Assembly: GCA_018806915.1 (NCBI GenBank)
Contig: JAGKQI010000045.1
Coordinates: forward strand, 62,001 to 126,000
From: Phytophthora colocasiae
Taxonomy: Eukaryota > Oomycota > Peronosporomycetes > Peronosporales > Peronosporaceae
Length of the DNA: 64,000 bases
Reading direction: 5' to 3'
Made by a program: the position numbers and the translations under genes. This document shows, piece by piece, positions 29,949 through 40,431 of the stretch. The notes below the pieces were generated by a model, which worked only from the letters and a program-made list of their open reading frames with translations, was not told the DNA's origin and did no database searches. Every line of letters begins with the position of its first letter. Position 1 is the stretch's first letter.

Positions 29949-30535
29949 TCAACTTGCGGGTCGTGAGATGTGCTGCTTTTTCTTGGATTTATATCCTTGA
30001 CCATATCTCGAGAAGTAGCGAACGCTTGGTCGGAACGAAGAAAGTTGCACCCGCTCGAACATGACGAACATGACCAGTGCCACCACAAAGAAGTACAACA
30101 CGAAGTAGTAGTACTTCAAGTACATTAGTACGGACGGATCCCCCAACAGATTCGCGAAGATCACAACCACCACCATAAAGAGACCACCAGTACGGACCCA
30201 CGGAGCAATAACATAAGATAGCGAGTGCAACACGCGAGTTCTTAGGGATCCCGACAATCGCTAACAGTGCGAACGAGAGCAGTAGGGCAATGATGTAGAG
30301 CACAACGGGGATATCCACTTAGGTATTGAGGTAGTAAACGCCTGACTTGGCTGTAACCACACCCGTGGCTACGTACGACAAGATACTCAGGTAAGCTGCA
30401 ACAGCAGCTACGCGCTTGGACGTGGAGTTGAGCAGGGCGTTGTTTGTACCACCTTTCATCGGGATAGCAGAACCACTTCTTCATAGATGTACCGGAAGAA
30501 GAGAAGTGCACGAGTTTGCCAGCATTGGAAGTCAC
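29949..30535 (-). pseudogene. Relic of a multi-pass membrane protein, APC-permease-like
   Basis: Hydrophobic minus-strand segments in changing frames line up as one eroded protein: 'STSKRVAAVAAYLSILSYVATGVV', then an in-frame TAA (about 30319-30321), then 'VDIPVVLYIIALLLSFALLAIVGIPKNSRV', a frame change near 30240, and 'FMVVVVIFANLLGD' and 'YLKYYYFVLYFFVVALVMFVMF'. A further frame change lies near 30470. The order of membrane helices resembles an amino acid/polyamine/organocation (APC) transporter, but this is resemblance only. Not translatable as it stands; flanks 29700-29948 and 30536-30869 contain nothing recognisable. Confidence 0.5.
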
Positions 30536-30869
30536 TGAAGATGCCGTTAGGTGTGGCGCGCAAGCGCCGATGCTCTTCTTTTCAAGACTGCAGAAGTGTG
30601 GTTCGGGAGCTGGTTCAGCACGTGGGTCAACAGGCCGGCAGGTGTTGGAGGCACTTTAACCGAGTTGAACGACCCGTAGGTGACTCAATCAACGACCTCA
30701 TCGAATGCGTTCTCGAGAGCATACCGGATGAGTATGAGTTGAACAAGTGAGCGTTTAATGAACATTCTCGGTTGTCAGAACTAATTCATGATCACCCCGA
30801 CGTAGTTGTGGCACGTATGGTTCTGGAATACGACGACAACGTTGACGAACACTACCATATAGTAGTACT

Positions 30870-32208
30870 TTGTAAGTCTTCTGTTGCTACTTTTAGTACA
30901 CAACATTTTGCGAAGACAGCGACGAAACAGAAGCAAATGTTAGAGACGTCCATTTTTTTCCATCTACAAGTCCAATCCAAACTGCCCCGTGCGAGATTCG
31001 CAGCTTCTTTTGCCTGTTGGAGAGCGTTGATCGAGTCAAAGTAGCGTGTCAACTGTTGGCGCAGACTGTGATCTTGCTCACGTAGCTTCTTCATAGCTGC
31101 AACAGACACATCAGCGTTCACGTCTTGACTCAGCACAGCTGATGTTGAGTCCAGGAGCGCGTCGATAAGGTTGTACGGGATCCAAATCGCCATTTTGGTC
31201 TGGAAACTATTGAGTAGGAGGTTCTCCACCAACTCCAAGCCTTCAAGCAACAAGCCATGCGTCAGATACAGCTGCAGAAGTTTGGCTGGGTTTCCTTCCG
31301 TCAACAGCTTGGTGAGCCAATCGGGCAAAGCGAGCTTACGGCCCTGTTGCTGCCAGAAGTCCATCACCGTCTCAGCTGCAACCTCGTACTGTTCCAGTGA
31401 CTTTGAGTTCATCAGTAGCATCTCCAGCAACTCCCACAACAGGTCACTATCAACGCGAGAAATGGATGAGGCTGGGTGTTCACTAGCCACACAGTAGCGG
31501 GCCAGCGACTTAGTCAAGTTCGTCTTGGAGCCTCTGCTCGCAATATCAGCGGCGATTTCGATTGAACGCACTCCAGCTCTCCGACGTTCAGCCAATGTTG
31601 TACTCGAGTTGTTGCAACTGCTGTGAACAGCATCCACCAACAACGCAACCACTTCATCTCCGTCCATCGAACTAAGCAAGATGCTTTCCGAGTGGCCAAG
31701 AGCTAACAAACGCAACTTGCCGTCCAGCACTGCCACCTCCTTGTTCATATCCTCTAGAGTGACCACACTTAAACTCGACTTCTCCTTTGAAATATCCACG
31801 ACAGAACGCTTGAGCTCCTCCGTGTGCAGCTTACGCACAACCCAGCGATTTTAATAGGAAGTGCTTGCAGTGCGTTGCAAGCTGCATTCAGCGCATTCCG
31901 CTGCGCCTCGAGAGCAGTCTTGGATGTAGAAACGGCCAGGCGCAGACGAAGTGCAAGAGCGTAGAGAGAAGACGCCGCGTTGGCAGGCTGCTGCTTGCGC
32001 ATGTAGAAGGTAAACAGCAGGTTGTAGTACCGAACAGCACCTGCATCCAGCCCGTCGCCATGAATTACCGTCGCGTTGGCCGCCTGCCACAAAATGTACT
32101 TCTCCACGTGCGACTCCAGTGACCCCCACTGCAGCTCACAAATGAGGTCCAGGTGGCCATAACGGTAGAGCTCCTTCACCAGGTAGTTCACACACTCACT
32201 ACAGTGCA
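30870..32208 (-). pseudogene. NUP160 relic, C-terminal segment
   Basis: It contains 'CVNYLVKELYRYGHLDLICEL', 'VRYYNLLFTFYMRKQQPANAASSLYALALRLRL' and, after a one-base frame change near 31850, 'NRWVVRKLHTEEL' and 'VTLEDMNKEVAVLDGKLRLLALGH'. These follow the order of the NUP160 C-terminal helical region (YY-LL-F-F, then Y/W-x-V-x, then LEDLEKE-x-x-L). The open frame continues to about 30852 but the last about 30 residues look unrelated. Confidence 0.7.
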
Positions 32209-32289
32209 CACGGTAATTAGTCTAGGTTGCAAAATAATCTCATACGCTAAATAATCTCACTGCACTTTACCGAGACTAATTACCGTGTA

Positions 32290-33004
32290 AGGGAAATGGT
32301 CAATTAAGAGCCGTGTCAGAATCGGTGCAAGCTCTCGATCATTCCTCGGCAACCACTTTGAAAGGGGTAAAAAGCAACACAGTTCTAGAAAGTGCATTCT
32401 CTCCACGATTTTTTGAAGGTTATTACATCTGCGAGCGAATGAAACTGCGACCAAGGCACGCGTTGCTGTGGAGCCCCAGCCCACAAATTTGCCGGTCTTG
32501 CCAATTAAGAGCCGCTTTTTACCTTGCTTTCACTAAGAAGAACGCGTCCCGAAAATTTGCCAGCTGGAGGTATAGGGTTACTCCATCTCTTAATATTCAG
32601 TATCAAATATCAAATATACCAGTATATACATTACTGTAGGTGAAGGCCGATCACTGCTACTACGTATAATTCCAGTGCTGACAGCTCGAGCCTTCGGGGA
32701 GCAGGGTTGCCGCTTTCTCTTTTCTGTTACCTTGGTTGACTGTAAGCTCTTGCAGGACTTCATGGGTTAGCCAACGTCCACCCACTGTCGTATAGTCCGG
32801 GCGTCCTTTGGTCTTCGTAATTGACAGATTGAATGCTAAAACTTTAAGGGTTTTCCGCCAGATTTTTTGAATAGAAATGTGCAGGTATTCGTACTTATGA
32901 CGTATTAGCGAATAAGAGGTGGTAAAACTCAAAAACACTGCATGATAGGTCAAAATGGAGGATGGCTCTTAATTGGCAAGCGGCTCTTAATTGACCATTT
33001 CCCT
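32290..33004. mobile_element. 715-bp TIR element with TA target duplication, nested
   Basis: Perfect 24-bp terminal inverted repeats (32290-32313 and 32981-33004, starting AGGGAAATGGTCAATTAAG) are flanked by TA at 32288-32289 and 33005-33006. The sequence CAATTAAGAGCCG recurs near 32500 and again inverted near 32960, as internal repeats. No transposase is visible. It is a Tc1/mariner-class MITE-like element inserted in the older CACGG-ended element. Confidence 0.75.
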
Positions 33005-33085
33005 TACAAGAATTTTGGAAATGCAAAATTAATCCTCACTCCATAAAGTTCATAAATTATCTCAGTTGATAATCGGGCTTGACAC

Positions 33086-33139
33086 TGGTGCAGTGGTTAG
33101 ATTACAGCCCTCACAATCACTTCACCAGGGTTCGAGTCC
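33086..33139 (+). promoter_or_regulatory. tRNA-like internal Pol III promoter (A box and B box), SINE-like
   Basis: TGGTGCAGTGG at 33086-33096 fits an A box and GGTTCGAGTCC at 33129-33139 fits a B box, about 32 nt apart, as in tRNA genes. The 5' half does not fold into a clear cloverleaf, so this is read as a tRNA-derived SINE head within the CACGG-ended element, not as a tRNA gene. Confidence 0.55.
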
Positions 33140-33141
33140 CT

Positions 33142-33614
33142 CGGCGGGGAACGTAGGTCGGGTGTCAAGTGCTGCAGACCTCTGTCAGTCTGCGGATTCA
33201 TTCGTGATCGCAAAGATCAAGGACGTTTGGTCAAGAAAGTGGAATGAGAGGAAGATTGATCTTATCGAGGGTGATCAATGGCAGGATGCTATTCGGAAGG
33301 ACGGCTCGTGGTCAGGAAAGCTGAAGAACCCAGGAAAGGCCTTCTTTCTATCCCTTGCATCGGAGGCGGTGAGGGAGGTCAATGCCAAGAGAGACAAGAA
33401 CGGCTTAAGCTACGCTCGCAAGGCCATGATTCGTTGTGGACTCTCGCTAGGTGTTGATGGAACGTGGAGAACGACTCAGCTGTTTCCTCACTTACAAGTG
33501 ATAATTCGTAAGTACCCTGAGTACTTTGCTGAAGGAGTTGCAGGCGAGAAACGCACCACTAAACACCGTGACGATGACACTGCTACAATCAACACCTTGC
33601 CTGTTACTAGATAG
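33142..33614 (+). pseudogene. Transposon-borne ORF fragment, unrecognised
   Basis: An open frame follows directly after the tRNA-like promoter and encodes about 155 residues with protein-like composition (for example 'KIKDVWSRKWNERKIDLI', 'LKNPGKAFFLSLASEAVREVN', 'LSYARKAMIRCGLSLGVDG', 'HLQVIIRKYPEYF'). There is no ATG until 33427, so it is a fragment or an exon of a lost gene. It looks like a helical domain with a conserved Trp/Arg-rich start. I do not recognise the family; it may derive from a mobile-element protein. Confidence 0.4.
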
Positions 33615-33780
33615 TGAGATTATTTTAGAACACCAAAAATAATCTTTGTTCGTAATTAATCTCACTCAGACTAATTCATGTGAACTTCCCCAAAAGCACC
33701 TCACATAAAATAATTTCAATGAGACTAATTACCGTGACCACTGTAGCTGTGTCTTCAGCATCGGAATTAGAACCTAAGGC

Positions 33781-34230
33781 TGTAACGGGGTTACACGTAC
33801 AAGTGGTTGTACCACTTGTAACTCTAACAGTTAGGATAACTGTTAGAGGTTGGAAAACCTTGGTGTGCTGTACACACCAATGGATACATGGGCGAACCAC
33901 ATTATTGGGTGGTTCGTGTGCATTTGTGCATATTATTGGTAGAAAGTAACGGATTTCTACCAATCACTGAGCAGAGTTTCTGCCAACCACACGTTGGCAG
34001 ACCCTTTAGAAATAGATAACAAACAGTTTTAGGAGGTCCATAATTGGCTTATGCCAAATTCAATAACAGTTCTCATTTTACGGTATTTTGCAGTTTAATT
34101 TAGTTATATTTGATTTAATTATACTTATTTAAATAAGTATACTTAAATTAAGTCTACTCTAATTGCACGCTTCCTCATACACGTAAGCGCACGTGTACGC
34201 CACCTAATAGGTCTAGGTAGACCCATTACA
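33781..34230 (+). repeat. 5' LTR of the gypsy element
   Basis: 450 bp, TG...CA. The first 220 bp are a succession of perfect short inverted repeats: 33798-33807/33811-33820 (10-bp arms), 33822-33833/33837-33848 (12-bp arms, 3-nt loop), 33860-33867/33873-33880, 33893-33900/33909-33916, 33935-33945/33954-33964 (11-bp arms) and 33979-33987/33993-34001. The rest is A/T-rich. Confidence 0.95.
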
Positions 34231-34279
34231 CCTGGTAGCACTTTGTAGTCCGTCCCACGACCGACTGCTGTTCGTTCGT

Positions 34280-37200
34280 ATGGAGTCATACGAACGCGGG
34301 GTAGAGAACTCCCCAATGGATGAGGGATCCGCTGGGACCCCTCAAATGTCCGTGACGCGCACGGACTGCGCCCACCTGTCTGATCCAGAGTGGGAGGCTC
34401 TCCAAAGACTCTCGCGAGTCATTGGAGAGGCAGCGGTAGCTACGATGCTTCGTACGCTATCGCTGACAGAGCAACACGGTGTTGCTCTGGGGTACATTGT
34501 TAAGGAGCAACGAGATGTTGCTGCCTCGGTGGCTTCCCCTAAGCCACGCGTGGAGTCGTTGAAACTCCACGTGAGTACCTACACGGGGAAGGAGGACGAG
34601 ACCCTCCTTCGTTGGCTTGTCGAACTTGACACAGCCGTTGCGGCTCGACGTATCGTCGATCCGATGTCGAAGGTCGCGTTCGCCATGTCATGTCTTGGCG
34701 GACGTGCGAGGAGTTGGGCCTATGGGCGCCGACTCTCGGATCCTACGTGCTTCAGCACGTACGAGGTGTTCAAAGAGGATCTCAAGCTTGCGTTTGAGCC
34801 CCCGAAGAACGAGTTCAGATCGAGAGCGGAGTTTCTCGATCTGCAGCAGAACAAGGACGATGTTCACACCTTTGCCCAGCGTGCTCGATACTTGGTATCG
34901 AACATAGTAGCCAACCCGATCGACGAGGCGACCAAGGTTGTCACGTTCGTGAAGGACTAAGAGATGGTCCCGTCAAAACATATCTCTTCCGAGAGTATCC
35001 GAATACTCTCGAAGAGGCGATCAACCTTGCGATGCAAGAGGAGTTTAGCCGACGTCAAGCTAAACTCCATGCGAACGCGCCGAAGCCGGCGCGTTCCTGT
35101 TGTGAAGACAGGAGGTCCGGAACCTATGGACCTCTCGAGTGCTACGACTGCTGGTCAACAGCAGCGTAGGAACAGCAAGGTTCGATGTTACAAGTGTAGT
35201 AACATCGGTCACTATGCACGCGAGTGCACAGCGGGCAGGCGTTCAAAAACGCCAAGGACCAGTAGGCGCGGGGCGTCCTACTGGTGATGCAGTCTCGCGT
35301 GTCGAGCTTGGACACGCGACGATGAGGACTGCTGCCCCCAGCGAGAAGGTTTCTCGCTGTAAGCTGCAAGATGACAAGCCAAACCTTGTCATCCTGAACG
35401 TGATGTCGAAGAGAGTAAACTCTCTTCGTGCCTAGTGGACTCGGGCGCGTCGAACAACTTTGTTCGACAGGAAGTCTTCGAAGACTTGACTTCGAAGAGG
35501 CCGACACGCCTCGCAGCGTGTTGGAGGTGCGGTTGGCAACGGGTGCCACCGTGAGGACTGAGAAGCGCGTAGTCCGTGTGCGCTTCTCTTACAAACGAAG
35601 GACGTTTGTAGAAGATCTTATCGTCTTGGATCTAGACGATAAGTTCGACTTGGTATTAGGCATGCCGTGGCTTGCACGGCATGACCCGGTGATCAACTGG
35701 GAGAAGCGTACACTCGTACGTTTCAACAACACATGCACGACAGAGAGCGATGGCCCTGTCAGTGCTGCACATGCACCGGCCGGTGCATGTGGATCCCCAG
35801 TTGAGGCAGCAGCGGCCGCCGCTGCCTTCGATCGCCGCCGGCGACCATCAACGACTCCGGGAGTCGTTGTGAGAAAATGTGTGTCGACTCAGAAATCTGA
35901 GCCGAAGGGTCGCGGTCACATGAGTGATGGTCAGGTGAATGTGAATCACCTGACGTGTAAACATCTGAATGATGTTTGTCACATGAGTGATGGTCAGGTG
36001 AATGAGATTCACCTGAGAGAAGGTAAAATACCGGTATTACCGGTATCCTTGGAGGTACTTCAAGCCCCCAAGGGTCGCGCCGACGACGTCGCGTCAACTC
36101 TGAGAGTTGACGATAAAAATAAAATTCGGGGAACCGAAAGACGTGCGTCAGCTCTGGGAGCTGACGCCACTGGCGCTTCGCTGCTAGTTCCGGGAACTAG
36201 CGATCGGTCATCAGCTCCGGGAGCTGATGAGACGTGTATAGGCGAACAGTCGCTGCTAGTTCCGGGAACTAGCGATCGTACATCCGCTCTGGGAACGGAT
36301 GATATGTGTACAAGCGAACACTCGCTAGCGCAGGAAGCTAGCGAGAGCACGTCGACTCCGGGAGTCGACGATGCGGTTGCTTCATCCGCTCCGGGAGCGG
36401 ATGGAGGCGCAGCGGTTCAGGGAACCGACTGCGCGGCAGGAGGTGCTGGCGGTTGCAAACGCCCAGCACCCGAACAACCTGCGTCCTCACGTGCAGCAGC
36501 GCTGCACGCGATGAGCGGCACTCGCAGGGCTTGATAGTGCGAGTCAGCGGAAGGAATCCGCTGACGATTGCGATAACGTCCCGTCCAAGGTGCGATGCCT
36601 TGGACGTGGAGCACCTGGAGCCGGGCTCCACGGTAGACCTTCGCGGCGCAAGCTCAGGGAGCTGCGCGAGTCTCAGTCCGGGACTGAGACGGGTGTATCT
36701 GCAGTGCAGACACCGAGTGTCGAGACGTTGAACGTCTTGACACGTACTGGTACTGGGTTACAGTACCAGAGGATGCGGTTGGAGAATCCGCCGACGTGTG
36801 CGTCGGCGTTGACCGCACTTCCAACGATGAGTTGGAAGCGCTTCGCGCGAGACTTGTACGATGGACGCATCGAACAAATTTGCATTCTCTCGGATATCGA
36901 GAGAGTGGATCGCGAAGCCGAGGAGCTGAAGCAGCTCGTCGTCGATGGGATCACTGAGGGTGATGACTCCCTCAGTGCAAAGACTAAGAAGCAGCGCTTC
37001 GAAGAGCAGAGTTGGGACTCGTTGAGGTCGAGTCCCTACTACGAAGTTCTGCGGGAGTACAAGGATGTACTCCCGGACGAGATTCCTTCGGAGCTTCCGA
37101 AGGACAAGGGCGTACAGCACGAGATTGATCTCGTGCCGGGCACGAATTACTGTGTTACACGGCAGTGGCCACTGCCGCGTGAACAAGTGCAAGCGATCGA

Positions 37201-40200
37201 CGACTTCTTTGAAAGTCGTCGTCTTGCAGGTCAAGTGCCCCAACGTTCTGTGTGAAGAAACCACAGGGCGGTTGGCGCATCGTTCATGCGTACAACAAGT
37301 TGAACGATGCGACGATACCGGCGCAGACGCCGATACCGCGAAAAGATGTTATCATCGATTCGATGGCCTTGAGCACTATCTTCAGTGCTCTAGATCTGCG
37401 TGATGGATTCTATCAGATCCTCATGCGTGAGAGGGACATCCCTCTCACTGCGGTAAGCACTCCAAGCGGTATGCTTTGGGAGTGGCTCGTCATGCCACAG
37501 GGGCTTAAGAACGCCCCTGCGACGTTCAATATGCGTGACACATCTATTGCGCTCGGTGCGCGACTTCGCACCGAGCTACTTCGACGACGTGTTCGTCCAC
37601 AGCCGGGCTGTGAACGGGAAGACGGACATTGAGATGCACAAGGTGCATCTCCGGAAGCTGCTAGAGCTTATGAGGAAACATAAGCTCTATGCGAACCTGA
37701 AGAAGTGTATCTTCGGGGCGAGCGAGATACCCGTGCTGGGGTGTCTCGTGGGGAAAGACGGCGTGCGCCCTGACCCAGAGAAGGTCAGAGTGATCAATGA
37801 ATGGCCCACGCCATCCAATGTGAAGGAGCTGAGGCAGTTCCTTGGGCTTGCCACGTACTTGTGCAAGTACGTGGAGAACTATGCGGGCAAGATTCGCCCG
37901 TTGTCACAGCTTCTTAAGAAAGAAGCTGAGTGGATTTGGACGACCGAGTGCGAGGAGGCATTCGGTGCAGTCAAGCAGGGCTTGACTGAAGCGCCGATCT
38001 TGGCCGTGGCGGACCAAGATCGTCCATTCCACGTAGTGTGCGATGCATCCGACTTTGCAATCGGATGTGCATTGATGCAACACGATCACGAAGGGCGTGA
38101 TCGTGTAGTCTACTATCAATCGCGTCAGCTGAAGCCAGCTGAGCGTAACTATCCCGTACATGACAAGGAGCTCCTTGCCACGAAGTATGCACTCGCAAAG
38201 TTCCGAGTGTATCTACTTGGGAGTAGACCGTTCGTGGTCTATACAGACCACGCATCATTGCGTACGGCGATTAAGTCGCCGCACATCTCGCAACGTATGG
38301 CGAGATGGTTGTCCTTCTTCGCGGAGTACAACTTCCGGGTGGAGTACAAACCCGGAAGACTCAATGTAGTGGCCGACGCGTTATCGCGTCGACCTGACTA
38401 TGCGGAGACGGTCGACGCCAACGCTGTTGGCGTCGTGAGAACAAGTGTGCCGTCGTCAACGTTGATTGACGACGTGAAGAACGCGTATGCAAGGGATGCA
38501 GACGCGAAGGGGCTGCTGGAGTTCCTCGCAGCACCTTCCGACGTGGCACGTCGGAAGCTAACCCCTCATCTTCGAGCTCGTGTACACCGCTATCGTGTAC
38601 ACGGAGGCCTACTGTTGTACAGTGCAGTAGACGACAATGCGGATCGCATTGTCGTTCCGAATGATCATAACCTCCGGTTGAGGATCATGTTCGAGTATCA
38701 CGATGCCTCCACGGCAGGGCATCCGGGTCGTGAGAAGACATACACTCTTCTCACGCGTGACTTCTACTGGCACCACCAGTACAAGTGGGTGCGCAAGTAC
38801 GTACGTGCTTGCGAGGTTTGTCAACGCGTGAAGCCTGCGCAGTTCTCGCAGGCTCCTCTTCAATCACTACCGACTCCGTCGGAGTGTTGGCAGTCCATGT
38901 CCATGGACTTTGTCTTCGGTCTTCCGCCTGACAGCAAGCGGAGGACGGGCATCGTTGTCTTTGTGGACCGATTCAGCAAGATGGTTCATCTTGCTGCCGT
39001 CCCGGCTACTGTTACAGCCGCGCAGACTGCGCGACTGTTTGTTGACATGGTGTTCAAACACCATGGCATGCCGCTCGACATTGTGTCGGACCGTGATCCA
39101 CGCTTCACAGCGCGGTTCTGGCAAGAAGTGTTTACACTTCTTGGTTCACAGTTATCAATGTCGACTGCGGATCATCCGCAGACGGACGGACAGACCGAAC
39201 GTGTCAACCGCGTACTGGGTGACACGTTGAAGAGCTACGCTCACTCGTTCCCGCATTGGAGCGAGTGCTTGCCGATGGCAGAGTTTGCCATCAACAACTC
39301 GGTGCATGCCTCGACAGGGCATACACCGTTCTACGTGAACGCCATGAGGCATCCACGATTGCCGAGCATGCTCGGCGGGGTAGCTTCCTCCTTAAGTGGG
39401 GGAGGATCTACGGTTGCGTCCGAACAACCGCAGAATGCAACTGATAGCAGCACACTATCAGCTGCGGTGACGCGTGCGACGTCTCGTTCGAGCAGGAACG
39501 AGCGCGCGATGTCTGTGCCGGGCACAGACAGGAAAGATGATAGCGAGCAGGCGGGGCCTGCTGCTGACAAGGGCGACAAGCTGAAAGGATTCAGCTCGGG
39601 TGCGCTAGACTTTGTCCAGCGAAGACAAGCCGTCATACGGTTTGTCCAGGATGCTATCGCAGCTTCTGTCGATCGACAGAAGCTGAACGCTGATAATGTT
39701 GGTAGGGCAACATAAATGAATTCAAAGTGGGTTCATTAGTTTTGTTAGCTACACAAAACCTGCCTAAACATGCAGTGTCTGACTTTGGAGCAAGCAAGCT
39801 TGCTCCAAGATTCATTGGGCCGTTCAAAGTACTTGAACGGCATGGTAACGCGTACCGGCTGGACATACCGTCCAGCATGAGGCTCCACCCGACCTTCTAC
39901 GTCGGGCGGTTGAAGCCGTACGTGCAGCACGGACTACCTAGGGTTGGTAGTCCGACTGAGGAGTGCGAGAGGCCTGGAAGGCCTTCTCGAGACCGTCGAC
40001 ACGGTCGATCAACCGGTTCACTCTCGTCCCAAGACCGGACGAGAGGTTCGAGGCAGTCTGAGCTGCCTCGCAGACCTCAGCACGGAGGACACGAACCTCC
40101 TGCTTCAGAGCAGCTATCTCAGCGCTCTGTGTCTGCTCCAGCGCAGCAACTCGATCGTGCAGGGCACGATCGTCATGGTCATAGCGTTGACCATGCGGAG

Positions 40201-40431
40201 GGAGTGTTCCCACCCCCTCCGCCGCCGTTGCGCGACGCGCGTGGAGCGATCCGCTGGATTGTGGAGCGGATCGTGGCTCATAAGAGAACGAACTCTCAAG
40301 GGGTTCGTTTTCGTATTCGTTGGAGAGGATTTCCTCCCCATCGAGATACATGGGAGCCGCGGAACGTCCTGATGGAGGACGTTCCGGAAATGGTGAGGGC
40401 GTACGAAGCCCACCATAACTTGCAGGGTTAA
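34280..40431 (+). pseudogene. gypsy gag-pol region, frame-broken, with C-terminal chromodomain
   Basis: The gag starts at ATG 34280 ('LRWLVELDTAV', 'FAMSCLGGRARSWAYGR', a retrotransposon gag fold). A one-base shift at about 34954 leads to an early stop. A zinc knuckle CYKCSNIGHYAREC lies near 35190-35235, the protease site LVDSGASNNF at about 35430-35460, RT parts 'GGWRIVHAYNKLND', 'LDLRDGFYQILM', 'PQGLKNAPATF' and YFDD at about 37575, and RNase H 'HVVCDASDFAIG'. The integrase has a zinc region (H...H...CEVC) and the triad in 'SMDFVFGLP', 'VSDRDPRFTARFW' and 'PQTDGQTERVNR'. The chromodomain 'VERIVAHKRT...FRIRWRGFPPHRDTWEP' ends at 40431. At least eight changes of frame interrupt the polyprotein. 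37535-39715 (late RT to integrase, 726 codons) and 39727-40431 are the longest intact parts. Confidence 0.85.
36140..36430 (+). repeat. Array of palindromic units with CGG/TGG-type loops in the gypsy element
   Basis: At least eight successive perfect inverted repeats share a central (C/T)GG or similar core, for example GCTAGTTC-CGG-GAACTAGC (36183-36201; repeated about 36252-36270), TCATCAGCTC-CGG-GAGCTGATGA (36208-36230), GTCGACTC-CGG-GAGTCGAC (about 36352-36370) and CATCCGCTC-CGG-GAGCGGATG (about 36383-36402). In sense they encode reiterated [A/V]PG-type peptides (VPGTSD, SAPGAD, STPGVD). The region lies between protease and RT, where the family usually has a non-conserved spacer. Confidence 0.8.

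Larger units (their letters stand above)
32209..33736. mobile_element. Non-autonomous DNA element(s) with CACGGTAATTAGTCT ends
   Basis: CACGGTAATTAGTCT at 32209-32223 is inverted at 33722-33736, and a further inverted copy lies at 32273-32287, so either a 79-bp unit plus a larger one or an internal duplication is present. AATAATCTCA-type motifs repeat just inside both ends. The host NUP160 reading frame resumes directly outside the termini, which fixes the limits, although a clean target duplication could not be resolved. The interior contains the nested element 32290-33004, a tRNA-like Pol III promoter and a degenerate ORF. Superfamily not assigned. Confidence 0.6.

Noticed and set aside
30487..30750. 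87-codon plus-strand frame near the permease relic
   Set aside because: Opposite to the relic's coding strand and without domain; treated as chance.
33079..33150. tRNA gene
   Set aside because: A and B boxes are present but the acceptor and D stems do not pair; more likely a tRNA-derived SINE head.
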